From assembly GCF_008033135.1 (NCBI RefSeq), contig NZ_CP041335.1:3477925-3541924 (forward strand): a DNA stretch of 64,000 nucleotides. The letters are read 5' to 3'. Source of the stretch: Chitinolyticbacter meiyuanensis. GTDB lineage: Bacteria; Pseudomonadota; Gammaproteobacteria; Burkholderiales; Chitinibacteraceae. The notes under the pieces were generated by a model. That model saw only the letters and a list, made by a program, of their open reading frames with translations. It was not told the DNA's origin and made no database searches. The position numbers and the translations under genes were made by a program. Positions 25,361 through 32,896 of the stretch are shown piece after piece (position 1 is the first letter of the stretch; each line of letters begins with the position of its first letter).

Positions 25361-25843
25361 TCACGCTGCAGCCCTCTCATCCAATGCCGGCTCGGCGCGG
25401 GTGAGTGGGGAATGCACCATGCCGCGGGAGCGGGCGCATTCGTCTTGGTCCAGGCGGCGATCCAGAGCAGCCACCAGCAGGCCGATCGAGACCAGCACGC
25501 CGCGCAGCTGGTGCAGCTCCAGCCCGGCCACGTTCGCCAGGGCCAGTGCCTGCAGGCGGGGCTGCACGTCTTCGGCAAAGCTGTAGAGCTCCCCGGCCAG
25601 ATCATGGATGGCGTCGCGCTGGCGCTTGGTGAGCGGGCGCTCGATCGAGCGGCGCGGGGCTTCATAGGCGGCGGGCAGCTGCCACGCTTGTTCGCGGCGG
25701 CGATCCAGCGCCAGGCCGCGGGCGATGATGTCCTCCGGCAATGGCAGCACATCCGGCACGATGTGCCGGCCGGGCATAGCGTGCACCGTAGCCAGCAGAT
25801 CGGCGCGGGCGGTGGCGGCCTGGGGCGTGGTGGGCGCGTGCAT
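25361..25843 (-). CDS. hypothetical prophage protein, 160 aa
   Basis: A soluble helical protein (for example RPLTKRQRDAIHDLAGELYSFAEDVQPRLQ). It follows the miniature HUH gene by 13 bp and shares its strand, so it belongs to the early operon. It is convergent with the SLATT-like gene, 11 bp apart. No family recognised. Confidence 0.6.
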   Translation of the reverse strand: MHAPTTPQAATARADLLATVHAMPGRHIVPDVLPLPEDIIARGLALDRRREQAWQLPAAYEAPRRSIERPLTKRQRDAIHDLAGELYSFAEDVQPRLQALALANVAGLELHQLRGVLVSIGLLVAALDRRLDQDECARSRGMVHSPLTRAEPALDERAAA

Positions 25844-25856
25844 GGTGGCGGGCCGG

Positions 25857-26327
25857 TTACAGCTGCACCAGGCGGGCGCGGGGCATCACCTCGGCATCGC
25901 CCAGGTGCAGGCAGGCCTGAAAGTACTTGGCCACGTACCTCGCCACCTCCGATGCCGGCGTGAAGGCAAAGGCCTTGATGCGATCGATCTGCGCATCGCA
26001 AAAGGCATCGGCCAGCAGCAGCTGCACCTGCTCTACCTTTTCCGGGGTGATCCACAGCATCAGGTTGCGGTGCGGCGTGCCGCAGCGGGCATAGGTTTCG
26101 CGGATGCTGCAGCCATACACGCTGAGCCCCGCGCGGGACATCATGATCCGCGCCTGGCGCCATTCCGCCTCCAGCGCCATATCGGCCAGCGCCGGCGGCA
26201 TGGGCACACTGGGCGGGGTGATGGTGGCGAACAGGCCCACCAGCCCCTGATCGGCCGCGGTTTGCTCCATGCCGAGCAAGGTCCAGCGGAAGCGTTCGAA
26301 GCGCGTTGCGGCGTGCGGATGCGACAT
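25857..26327 (-). CDS. miniature gpA-like protein with degenerate HUH motif
   Basis: 156 residues aligning with the nuclease core of the prophage's own gpA. GMEQTAADQGLVGLFATITPPS (20-40) parallels gpA GMEEVAKAAGLSAWFVTLTAPS; TPHRNLMLW (84-92) parallels CPHWHLLLW; and RYVAKYF with Tyr131 and Tyr135 keeps the twin-tyrosine spacing of YISKY. The second His of HUH is Asn88, so metal binding is likely altered. The long N- and C-terminal regions of gpA are absent. It could be a regulator or decoy of replication, a partner of gpA, or a single-strand nuclease with changed chemistry. Lies between ogr and a hypothetical gene on the early strand. Confidence 0.7.
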   Translation of the reverse strand: MSHPHAATRFERFRWTLLGMEQTAADQGLVGLFATITPPSVPMPPALADMALEAEWRQARIMMSRAGLSVYGCSIRETYARCGTPHRNLMLWITPEKVEQVQLLLADAFCDAQIDRIKAFAFTPASEVARYVAKYFQACLHLGDAEVMPRARLVQL

Positions 26328-26431
26328 GGTGCGATTTCCTTGGGCGTAGTTCGCCCCTCACGGCCCGGCGGGCATGATGGAGCGAGGGGTTGGCAGAGGT
26401 GGGAAGCGAGGGCGGCCAGGCCGCCGGGGTA

Positions 26432-26710
26432 TCAGCTGGGGCTGAAGTTCAAGCCCGGCTGACTGTCATCGTTGGCGGCGCCCTGCCGCTCGCCATGCAT
26501 GAACACGGCGCGGTTGGGCGCGAAGCTCGCCTCGAGGAATTCGGTGACCTGGCAATCGATGTTCAGCCGGCTGCCACAGCTCTTGCACTGGTTGGTGGCG
26601 CGCTTCACGGTGGGCGACACATAGCAGCTGGTGCGCGTTACCGTGTGGCCGCCGCACTTGGGGCACAGGAACTGGGTATTGCCGGTGTCTTTGGTGGTGG
26701 TTGCAGTCAT
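26432..26710 (-). CDS. ogr: Ogr/Delta-type late-gene transcription activator
   Basis: A 92-residue zinc-finger protein. The N-terminal finger has FLCPKCGGHTVTRTSCYVSP then NQCKSCGSRL, the four-Cys pattern of P2 Ogr and P4 Delta, followed by FLEASF. Such proteins bind upstream of phage late promoters and recruit host RNA polymerase. Four TGT-N13-ACA dyads at the late promoter positions in this prophage are its likely targets. The ATG at 26710 was preferred to one 18 bp upstream because family members begin close to the finger. Confidence 0.88.
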   Translation of the reverse strand: MTATTTKDTGNTQFLCPKCGGHTVTRTSCYVSPTVKRATNQCKSCGSRLNIDCQVTEFLEASFAPNRAVFMHGERQGAANDDSQPGLNFSPS

Positions 26711-26797
26711 GGGATATCCCCGTTTCACTCGATGTCGTTACCCAATACACCGGCGGGTGTAGGCATCTTCTGGTGCCTGCCGCTCTTCTGTTCTTTC

Positions 26798-26810
26798 CGA
26801 CAAACTGTCG
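26798..26810. promoter_or_regulatory. 13-bp palindrome in the early divergent promoter region
   Basis: CGACA-AAC-TGTCG lies in the 245-bp AT-rich space between ogr (leftward) and the first rightward accessory gene, a suitable place for a repressor operator. Supported by position and symmetry only. Confidence 0.3.
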
Positions 26811-26955
26811 TTGAACTGAAAGACATTTGTTTTTTTCTTGCGCTAAATTTATCTACTCGCACGGCATTACCTGCCCGCTGACGAACTTCTTTAACAGCGC
26901 CTCGCCCCGGCGATTCCGCCCAGCCACGAGGCCCTTGCAAGGAACGCTAGCCGAC

Positions 26956-27198
26956 ATGAGCGAAGCACCCCTCAGCCTGACGCTGGTGTACACACCAGAC
27001 ACCAAAGACGTCCTGCCCATTGAATTGCGCCCGCCCTCTCTGGTTTGGGAGTTCCCCTTCCTGCCCAGCACAGGCGATTCCCTGCAGCTGGAAAACATTG
27101 CTTTCCGCATCGAGAGCCGCACCTTTGTGCCCATGGCCCCGGGCCTGCCCGCGCAGGTACAGCTCGCGCTGCGCTACGACGGGTTGCGTTCGCACTAG
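26956..27198 (+). CDS. small prophage protein, 80 aa, paralogue of the next ORF
   Basis: A mainly beta-strand protein beginning LSLTLVYTPDTKDVL. It shares the LxLxLxYT start, an SGD/TGD turn (STGDSLQLENIAF) and spacing with the 86-aa protein at 27352, so the two look like diverged tandem paralogues. First gene of the rightward arm. No family recognised. Confidence 0.55.
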   Translation: MSEAPLSLTLVYTPDTKDVLPIELRPPSLVWEFPFLPSTGDSLQLENIAFRIESRTFVPMAPGLPAQVQLALRYDGLRSH

Positions 27199-27351
27199 GG
27201 GTAGCGCAGCGTCGCCATGCAGTGTTTGCCCGGCTGCCGCCGCAGGGCGCCTCCTGTCGGCGTAGGCCAATTGAAGGGTGCCGACGGGTACAGTGCTTGC
27301 CCCGCTATACACGAACCCGGACAACCCACGGCTGCACGTGGGGGAGTACTC

Positions 27352-27612
27352 ATGGCGGAACTGAAACTCCGGCTCATCTACACGATGGAAGCGGAAGCTG
27401 GGCTCGGCCCCCATCCGCTGAAGCACATCAATTGGAAAGGGCTGCTGCCCCAATCCGGCGACTGGGTGCGCGTGGATGGATTTAACCTGCCTGTGCTGGG
27501 CAGATTGTTCATCGCACCCAGTGAGCGCGGACAGGATGTGGCCTTGCTGCTGGGGGCGCCCGAGCAGGCCCACGACACCCGGCTGCTGTCGCTGTACGTG
27601 AAATCGTACTGA
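27352..27612 (+). CDS. small prophage protein, 86 aa, paralogue of the previous ORF
   Basis: ATG with GGGAG 6 bp upstream. A beta-rich protein starting MAELKLRLIYTMEAEAG, with QSGDWVRVDGFNLPVLGRLF matching the SGD turn and following strands of the 80-aa neighbour. No family recognised; tandem duplication suggests an early phage function. Confidence 0.65.
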   Translation: MAELKLRLIYTMEAEAGLGPHPLKHINWKGLLPQSGDWVRVDGFNLPVLGRLFIAPSERGQDVALLLGAPEQAHDTRLLSLYVKSY

Positions 27613-27740
27613 CGTAGCCACAGCGCCCGGCGCTGCCAACTTCACCCGTAAAGCGGGTGTGACGCCCCGCACACCCTCGGCAGTCGTCAGCCACGGCGTG
27701 GTCCGCTTCACTTGGAACCGACAGGCTTTACGATTAGCTT

Positions 27741-27971
27741 TCATAGCAAGCGATCCAGTAAGTCTGCCCGGCCGCTTTCCTCGGCCTCGGCGCGCAAACC
27801 TTTCACCAGCATTTGCCGGCCGAACTCGCCATTGGTGTAACCCGCTTCGGCATTCAGGGCATCGAAGCAAGCACGCTCGCCGGCGCGCATGCGCACCCAG
27901 ACGGGCTTGCCAGTTTCGACACCATTGGGCGCACGCCGCCTGGCACGAGGAAGCTGTCCATTTGCTGACAT
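27741..27971 (-). CDS. small DNA-binding-like protein, possible repressor antagonist
   Basis: 76 residues, basic N-terminus (QLPRARRRAPNG) followed by a strand KPVWVRMRAGE and helices, a ribbon-helix-helix-like pattern (VRMRAGERACFDALNAEAGYTNGEFGRQML). It is read leftward, back to back with the HTH gene at 28059, with an operator-like dyad between them. This resembles the repressor/anti-repressor switch of temperate phages; inferred from layout. Confidence 0.6.
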   Translation of the reverse strand: MSANGQLPRARRRAPNGVETGKPVWVRMRAGERACFDALNAEAGYTNGEFGRQMLVKGLRAEAEESGRADLLDRLL

Positions 27972-28014
27972 GGTTGCTATGATCAACCGTAGTTATTGAG
28001 CACAACTGCATGCT

Positions 28015-28034
28015 AGGTCAAAAAAACTTGACCT
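28015..28034. promoter_or_regulatory. operator-like inverted repeat of the prophage switch
   Basis: AGGTCAA-AAAAAC-TTGACCT is a perfect 7-bp-arm dyad between the leftward RHH-like gene and the rightward HTH gene. Its right arm contains TTGACC, a possible -35 box, with TAAAAT 15 bp downstream, so binding would block the HTH promoter. Confidence 0.7.
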
Positions 28035-28058
28035 GCAATGGGTACAGGTAAAATTTTT

Positions 28059-28457
28059 ATGACCTTTGGCCACCGGCTGCGTGCCGAGCGGGAGCGAGTA
28101 GGGCTGAATCAAAAGGAATTCGGGGCCATTGGGGGCGTCTCAAAGACGACTCAGCTCAACTACGAAGCCGACGAACGGCACCCTGATACCAAATACTTGG
28201 ATGCAATAGCAGCGCTAGGGGTCGATCTTGTGTTTCTGCTTACCGGCCGACCTGACCCCTATCTCCACGCTACCGAGCACCAGAAGCTGGTCGCGGCCTA
28301 TGACGCCGCACCGCCACCGGTGCGCGCCGCCGCCCTGGCCGGCCTGCTCGCCGGCGCCGCGCCCGCCTCGATCCAAGTCGCCGGCGACCTCGGCCAGAAC
28401 GTGGCCGGCAACGTCACGATCGAAGGCGGCTTCAATATGGGCGGGAAGAAAAAGTGA
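28059..28457 (+). CDS. XRE-family HTH regulator, probable prophage repressor
   Basis: 132 residues. The N-terminal HTH (RLRAERERVGLNQKEFGAIGGVSKTTQLNYE) is typical of cI/C-type repressors. The C-terminal part has HATEHQKLVAAYDAAPPPVRAAALAGLLAG, shared in outline with the second HTH protein at 29226, then a Gly/Val-rich tail (VAGDLGQNVAGNVTIEGG, about 107-124) also found at the N-terminus of the coiled-coil protein at 30997. It has no peptidase/autocleavage domain. The stop overlaps the GTG of the next gene. Confidence 0.85.
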   Translation: MTFGHRLRAERERVGLNQKEFGAIGGVSKTTQLNYEADERHPDTKYLDAIAALGVDLVFLLTGRPDPYLHATEHQKLVAAYDAAPPPVRAAALAGLLAGAAPASIQVAGDLGQNVAGNVTIEGGFNMGGKKK

Positions 28458-29026
28458 GCACCCCCATCATCGCCGCGCCTGTTGGCGAACCCCATGTCAT
28501 GGCATTTACGGCGGATGTTGCCCCTGACAGCAAAGCCATCGCCATCCCATGCGACCTCGTTGAGGGCGCCGAAGTGGGGCAATGCATCCAGGTGGTTTCA
28601 GATCACTGCGCCGCCCATGGCGGCCACATGGTGCTGGGCTGGGCGATATGGGAATGGCCGGGGGCATTTATTGAGGCGGAATACCACGCAGCCTGGGCCA
28701 ACCCAACCGGTGAGCTGATCGACATCGCGCCACGACGGGACGGGGCGTACCGCACGATCACTTTTTTGCCTGATGCCCGCCTGACCGATACCGGCAAGAA
28801 GATCGACAACATCCGCCGCCCGCTTGTGAACGACCGAGACGTGAAGCAGTTTCTTTTTCTGGCGCAGCGCCAAACGGAAATTTTCAACCACCCAAGCGTT
28901 ACCGAGCAGCGCGACGATTTCGATCCATCGCGCCTGCCCAAAGCACTGATCAAAGAGCTGCTGGATCTCTTTAAGAAGCAGGACCGGCTTCAGCAACGGC
29001 TGCTGCAGCGTTACCCGGGAGGGTGA
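28454..29026 (+). CDS. hypothetical prophage protein, 190 aa
   Basis: Starts at GTG 28454, overlapping the repressor stop. The middle carries a motif HGGHMVLGWAIWEWPGAFIEAEYHAAW, which I have seen in uncharacterised phage and bacterial proteins, and the C-terminus is a helical, Lys/Arg-rich region. It is translationally coupled to the HTH repressor, so it may work with it. Function unknown. Confidence 0.65.
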   Translation: MSTPIIAAPVGEPHVMAFTADVAPDSKAIAIPCDLVEGAEVGQCIQVVSDHCAAHGGHMVLGWAIWEWPGAFIEAEYHAAWANPTGELIDIAPRRDGAYRTITFLPDARLTDTGKKIDNIRRPLVNDRDVKQFLFLAQRQTEIFNHPSVTEQRDDFDPSRLPKALIKELLDLFKKQDRLQQRLLQRYPGG

Positions 29027-29072
29027 ACTGATTGGCAGGTAGAAAGTTGGCCCGACTGATCTGGTATTGCAA

Positions 29073-29222
29073 ATGACCCAACGTGTTGCTGACCTCGACA
29101 TCACGAACCCCGCGCACATGAACAACCGGATCATTGTTCGAGCGCAGCAACAACGCAGTAGCCAGAAGGCGTGCCAGATGCTGGCACAGCACTTGGCGGC
29201 AGCACGATTAAAGGTGGGATAA
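29073..29222 (+). CDS. possible small protein, 49 aa
   Basis: ATG 29073 to TAA 29220-29222. Basic, Gln/Arg-rich helical peptide (RAQQQRSSQKACQMLAQHL). No obvious ribosome site upstream, but its stop overlaps the ribosome site of the following HTH gene. Tentative. Confidence 0.4.
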   Translation: MTQRVADLDITNPAHMNNRIIVRAQQQRSSQKACQMLAQHLAAARLKVG

Positions 29223-29225
29223 GGC

Positions 29226-29540
29226 ATGAACCTGACCGGTCAGCGCATCCGCGACGAGCGCCTTCGCCTTGGATTGAACCAGGAAGCCTTTGCGGAAGCC
29301 TGCGGCATCGCCCGGCGGACCTTTGCGAATTACGAAGCAGGTGAGCAGTCTCCCAATGCGGTCTGCCTGAAACAGTGGGCGGCGATAGGCGTGGATGTGC
29401 TCTATGTGGTGACCGGAGAACGGACGCCAGTGGCGCTGAGCATGGACGAACAGCATTTGATTGCTGCTTACCGGAGCTCTCCATTGCAAGCGCGCTCGGC
29501 CGCACTGGTGGCCTTGCTCGCGAGCAGTTCGTTTGCGTAG
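29226..29540 (+). CDS. second XRE-family HTH regulator
   Basis: 104 residues. HTH in RIRDERLRLGLNQEAFAEACGIARRTFANYE (about 7-37); the C-terminal DEQHLIAAYRSSPLQARSAALVALLAS matches the same region of the repressor at 28059, so the two are paralogues. This one lacks the Gly/Val tail. Two related repressors in one prophage suggest dual control of lysogeny, or that the second controls the downstream cargo. Confidence 0.8.
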   Translation: MNLTGQRIRDERLRLGLNQEAFAEACGIARRTFANYEAGEQSPNAVCLKQWAAIGVDVLYVVTGERTPVALSMDEQHLIAAYRSSPLQARSAALVALLASSSFA

Positions 29541-29574
29541 GTGGACTGAACAGAAAGAGCACACGCAATAGCAA

Positions 29575-29844
29575 TTAGCGGAGAAAGGCAAGCCAGCTAC
29601 AGATCAACAAGAATGGTGCCCAACAAAAGATCAAGGTGAGTACAGCTTGGGCAACAGGGTGGACATACCAGGTAATGCGACGATGAATGCGTTGCCTTTC
29701 CTGCAGCGTGCCACCCAGTGGCTGTATCCGGATACGACCGGGCGTAGGTGCAAGCAGAAGAACCAGAGCAACGAAGATTTCCAACCGGAACCGCTGCCAG
29801 AGCGAGAGCCGGCCAAGGTGATATTCAATGACGGTAAAAAACAT
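29575..29844 (-). CDS. small membrane protein, 89 aa
   Basis: Leftward frame with AAGGGG before ATG 29844. Two transmembrane segments (about 17-34 and 64-85) around a basic loop (RRITWYVHP). It overlaps the divergent EACC-like gene by 17 bp at the starts, so both may use one promoter region. No family recognised; the opposite strand has no better candidate. Confidence 0.5.
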   Translation of the reverse strand: MFFTVIEYHLGRLSLWQRFRLEIFVALVLLLAPTPGRIRIQPLGGTLQERQRIHRRITWYVHPVAQAVLTLIFCWAPFLLICSWLAFLR

Positions 29845-30211
29845 GCAAGCCCCTTTTCGAATTGAGCTGTACAGCAACGATTACGAATCGCTCACGAACG
29901 ATTTCAAATCTGCGGGTATTGAGCTCAGAACGGTTCATCGATTTTCTGCGAATGTTGCACCGGTGGTGATCGATGTGCTCACGGTACTTGCTGTGCCAGC
30001 GACTGTGACAGCAGTTGCGACCACTGTGAGGGCGTGGTTACGCCGGCATGACGGCCGCCGCGTGACCGCCAAGCTCTCCGCCGAGGGTGCGATCGATGTT
30101 GATGTGTCCGGTTTCGATGATGAAACGGCGGCCAAGTTGCTTCGCACTGCATGCATTGAACTACGCGAAGCTGCGCGCGCGCCCGAATCCAAAATGGAAC
30201 AACAGATGTAA
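29828..30211 (+). CDS. EACC-like membrane-associated protein
   Basis: 127 residues with AAGGTGA before the ATG. It has a short alpha/beta N-terminus (FRIELYSNDYESL), one hydrophobic helix (about 46-68), a basic WLRRHDGRR stop-transfer, and a C-terminal beta-alpha unit (VTAKLSAEGAIDVDVSGFDDETAAKLLRTA). This order resembles effector-associated constant component proteins, small adaptors of NLR-related conflict systems. The match is by layout, not by a diagnostic motif, so the name is tentative. Confidence 0.55.
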   Translation: MTVKNMQAPFRIELYSNDYESLTNDFKSAGIELRTVHRFSANVAPVVIDVLTVLAVPATVTAVATTVRAWLRRHDGRRVTAKLSAEGAIDVDVSGFDDETAAKLLRTACIELREAARAPESKMEQQM

Positions 30212-30256
30212 TTGAGCGCCAGCGCCGTCAATAGTGCGTATCGGGGGGATACAAAC

Positions 30257-30646
30257 ATGATCGTCAGTACAAGAAAGTGGATTACCTGCTGTTCGCTTTG
30301 CTTGGCGCCGCTGGCCAGCGCCGGGCTGGATGGCTACGGCTTGGCCGTGGTTTCCCTTGGCGAGGTCACGCGCGCCGAAAGCACCCTGGATGATCTGGTG
30401 CCGTTTGGCGATGAAGCCACCTACCGCGAGCGCATCTCGCCGCAAGTGGACAGCATGCGCGACCGCTGGAAGCGGGTGGGCGATTCCCTCGATCACCAAG
30501 CCTATGCCGCGTGCGCCCGCACGCTGGACCGCTTTCAGGTTTACGCCTCTGCCAGCCTGCACGCCAAGCAACTGCTGCCCAATTCGCCCGAGGGCCGCGC
30601 CTATACCCGCTCCAGGGTGCAGTGCGAAAAGCTGCTGACCTCCTAG
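30257..30646 (+). CDS. secreted hypothetical protein, 129 aa
   Basis: GGGGG ribosome site; N-terminal signal peptide (basic RK, hydrophobic core, cut near ASA at about 22). The mature part is helical with ERISPQVDSMRDRWKRVG and a C-terminal Cys. Periplasmic location expected. No family recognised. Confidence 0.65.
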   Translation: MIVSTRKWITCCSLCLAPLASAGLDGYGLAVVSLGEVTRAESTLDDLVPFGDEATYRERISPQVDSMRDRWKRVGDSLDHQAYAACARTLDRFQVYASASLHAKQLLPNSPEGRAYTRSRVQCEKLLTS

Positions 30647-30721
30647 CCCAACAACCGCCATCCCTCGCCACGCGCTTAGCCAGCGCGTTTTTATGGCAAA
30701 TAAATATAAGGATGCCCTACT

Positions 30722-31000
30722 ATGGAACATTCATATCTTAGCCCGCAGCGCCCGAACTATGACGGCGCCGTGAGCGAAGCCATCAAAGCCGCAGCCGATT
30801 TTTGGGGCGGCGGCGCCAAGCGCATGGACGTGGGCATCGCCGACGAGCAAGGCATGGTCTACCGCCGCGTGCGCGCTTGGGGCGCGGCCGAATACACCCG
30901 CCTGACCAACCAACTGAAGAACCGTGGCTTCGCCAACGAAGGCGCCGGCCGTGGCTTCGACGACGTATTCCGGTTTGTGGGTGAGGAAGTGCCAGCATGA
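30722..31000 (+). CDS. hypothetical prophage protein, 92 aa
   Basis: A soluble protein with a helical YDGAVSEAIKAAADFW segment and a strand-turn RMDVGIADEQGMVYRR. Its stop overlaps the start of the coiled-coil gene at 30997 (ATGA), so the two are translated together. No family recognised. Confidence 0.65.
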   Translation: MEHSYLSPQRPNYDGAVSEAIKAAADFWGGGAKRMDVGIADEQGMVYRRVRAWGAAEYTRLTNQLKNRGFANEGAGRGFDDVFRFVGEEVPA

Positions 31001-31890
31001 ACCAAGGGCAACGGATCGCCGGCGACGTGGGTTTGGTGGCCCATGGCTCGGTGACCATCCACGGCGGCCTGAAGATGGAGCGCGCCGCCAACCAAGACCA
31101 AGCCGGCGGCCTGATTGGCGCGCAACGCGAGCGGCTGCATCAGCTGGTGACCGAGATCCAGGAACTGAAGGGCAGCGTGTGCGAGCAGGAAGCGCGGCGC
31201 GCGTGGAAGCTGGTGCACCGTGCCACCGGCCGCAGCCTGCAGCAGCTCACCACGGCCCTCTTCCCGCAGGCCGAGGCAGCACTGCTGCAAGAGATCGATT
31301 CGCTGAAGGGCGACAAGAAGCGCGGCCGGCTACTGCGCCTGATCCTGACCCGTACCAGCGAAGACGGCGGCCTACGCCAGCGCGTGAACGACTTCGCACT
31401 GCGGCAATGCGGCAGCAGCTTTTTGAAGGATCTGACCTTCGAACAACTGCAGGGCGTGCTGGCCCACCTCGACACCCTGACCGGCACCACCACCGTGGAA
31501 GCCGAATGCCCCGAATGCGCCGAGAACCGCGCGCAGATGATGAAGCTGATGCGCGAAGGCCAGGCATTGAAGACGGCAGCGCGGAATATCCAGGACAAGC
31601 GGGATCGGGCACATGCGGAGGAGCTGGCCAAGGTGCGCGGTGAACTCGATACCTACCGCGCGGCAACCCGCAGTGTGCAAGGCAAACAGGACAGCGAAAG
31701 GCAGGCAACGATTACCTGGCTGCGCGAAGAGCGGGATCAGCTGAAGAAGTTGGTGGAAACAGCACGCGGGCGGGAGACGCAGCAGGATGTGGATCACGCC
31801 GTGGCGCTGCACAAGCTGCGCGGGCGGTGGATGGCTGTGGCTGCGATGGCTGCGTTTGGCGGAGTGTTGTTTGGGGCTTGGGTGCTATAA
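30997..31890 (+). CDS. coiled-coil, tail-anchored membrane protein with repressor-like N-terminal motif
   Basis: 297 residues. N-terminal Gly/Val-rich motif IAGDVGLVAHGSVTIHGG (about 7-24), nearly matching the C-terminal tail of the prophage repressor at 28059. Then long helical/coiled-coil regions (35-95 and about 190-265) with a Cys pair CPEC near 168, and a single transmembrane helix at the very C-terminus (about 280-296), which would place the bulk in the cytoplasm. The shared motif suggests homotypic interaction; see findings. Confidence 0.7.
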   Translation: MNQGQRIAGDVGLVAHGSVTIHGGLKMERAANQDQAGGLIGAQRERLHQLVTEIQELKGSVCEQEARRAWKLVHRATGRSLQQLTTALFPQAEAALLQEIDSLKGDKKRGRLLRLILTRTSEDGGLRQRVNDFALRQCGSSFLKDLTFEQLQGVLAHLDTLTGTTTVEAECPECAENRAQMMKLMREGQALKTAARNIQDKRDRAHAEELAKVRGELDTYRAATRSVQGKQDSERQATITWLREERDQLKKLVETARGRETQQDVDHAVALHKLRGRWMAVAAMAAFGGVLFGAWVL

Positions 31891-31928
31891 CGCTGCAAGA
31901 AAGCCAACACTTAGAAGTGGAGAACCGA

Positions 31929-32381
31929 ATGTTTATTAAAAGATTTCTAATCTTATTTTTGCTTTGCTTCGCGAGCAATGCTTACGCAGTATGCATGGCA
32001 AAAAACCAGTTCACCGGGCAAATTGTACAAGCTTATGAAGTACACGGAACAACAGGATTTTACGAGGCCCTAGCACAATATACGCCTGACGGGCACCCCA
32101 TAATTACGTACGGCCCACAATTCTGGAGTAACCCCCCTCTCCTCCAAGAATTTATCAAAATACATGAATGTGCGCATCTGGCAATCCCCACCTCGAATGA
32201 GGTGGCCGCCAATTGTTTCGCCCTAGTAAAACTTCGGAAGCAAGGGCTATCACATACAGACGAAGCATTCATAGCAAACACTACAGTGGCAAAAGGCTTG
32301 CTGCCCCCTCAATATGGAGGGTCTGGCACGGTGTTTTGGCACAACACGATTAGCTGCGCCAATGGCCCCAACCCCTATTAG
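31929..32381 (+). CDS. secreted HExxH zincin-like protein
   Basis: 150 residues, GGAG ribosome site, lower GC than neighbours. Signal peptide 1-20 (cut after AYA). The mature part carries HECAH (79-83), the zinc-protease HExxH motif, followed 8 residues on by Glu91 in SNEVAANCFAL, the gluzincin-like third ligand; Cys residues suggest a disulfide. The remainder is small for a protease domain, so it could be a minimal metallopeptidase acting in the periplasm. First of three consecutive exported proteins. Confidence 0.65.
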   Translation: MFIKRFLILFLLCFASNAYAVCMAKNQFTGQIVQAYEVHGTTGFYEALAQYTPDGHPIITYGPQFWSNPPLLQEFIKIHECAHLAIPTSNEVAANCFALVKLRKQGLSHTDEAFIANTTVAKGLLPPQYGGSGTVFWHNTISCANGPNPY

Positions 32382-32453
32382 GCACGTCAATCTTCAGTTT
32401 TCACAGCATCATCGACGCGATGGCGGGCTTTTCATTGCTGAGTAACACAACAT

Positions 32454-32819
32454 ATGAAAATAAAACATTTCTCGAAAATCATTGTGGGCACAGCACTGTG
32501 CAGTGCATGCATCTCACAACGGACACTGGCAGACATACCTGTCCGCTATTACTATGAATTCAAAAAAAGCCAAAGCTCATTTAATGACTACTTGGTTGGC
32601 GTCGGCAGAGGTGTCTTCTGGGCTAACATCGTACTGCAAGCCAACAAACAGAAACCATTGTTTTGCATGCCGAACAATTTGGCGCTTGATCAAGAAATAA
32701 TTCTTTCAGTGATAGACCAAGAAGTAAGGAGTCCCTCTTCAGGAAAAAAATGGAAAGAAGACACTTCGATAGAGCTTATCACAACTATTGCTTTCAGTAG
32801 GCGCTTCCCATGCGAATAA
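32454..32819 (+). CDS. Rap1a/Tai-like exported protein
   Basis: 121 residues with a signal peptide (cut near LAD at about 26). The mature part follows the Rap1a/Tai pattern: YLVGVGRGVFWAN, LFCMPNNLAL, then a helix and a terminal FPC, giving two Cys residues that normally form a disulfide. Rap1a/Tai proteins are periplasmic immunity proteins against T6SS amidases and related peptidoglycan-targeting toxins. Its position between a zincin-like and an Ltp-like gene suggests an envelope protection or exclusion role. Confidence 0.65.
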   Translation: MKIKHFSKIIVGTALCSACISQRTLADIPVRYYYEFKKSQSSFNDYLVGVGRGVFWANIVLQANKQKPLFCMPNNLALDQEIILSVIDQEVRSPSSGKKWKEDTSIELITTIAFSRRFPCE

Positions 32820-32896
32820 ACTTCCATTCAAAATCCCAAGCAATATTCCGCTTGAAATCTATAAATTCACGCAGTAATTTTATCAAAGAGCAATAC

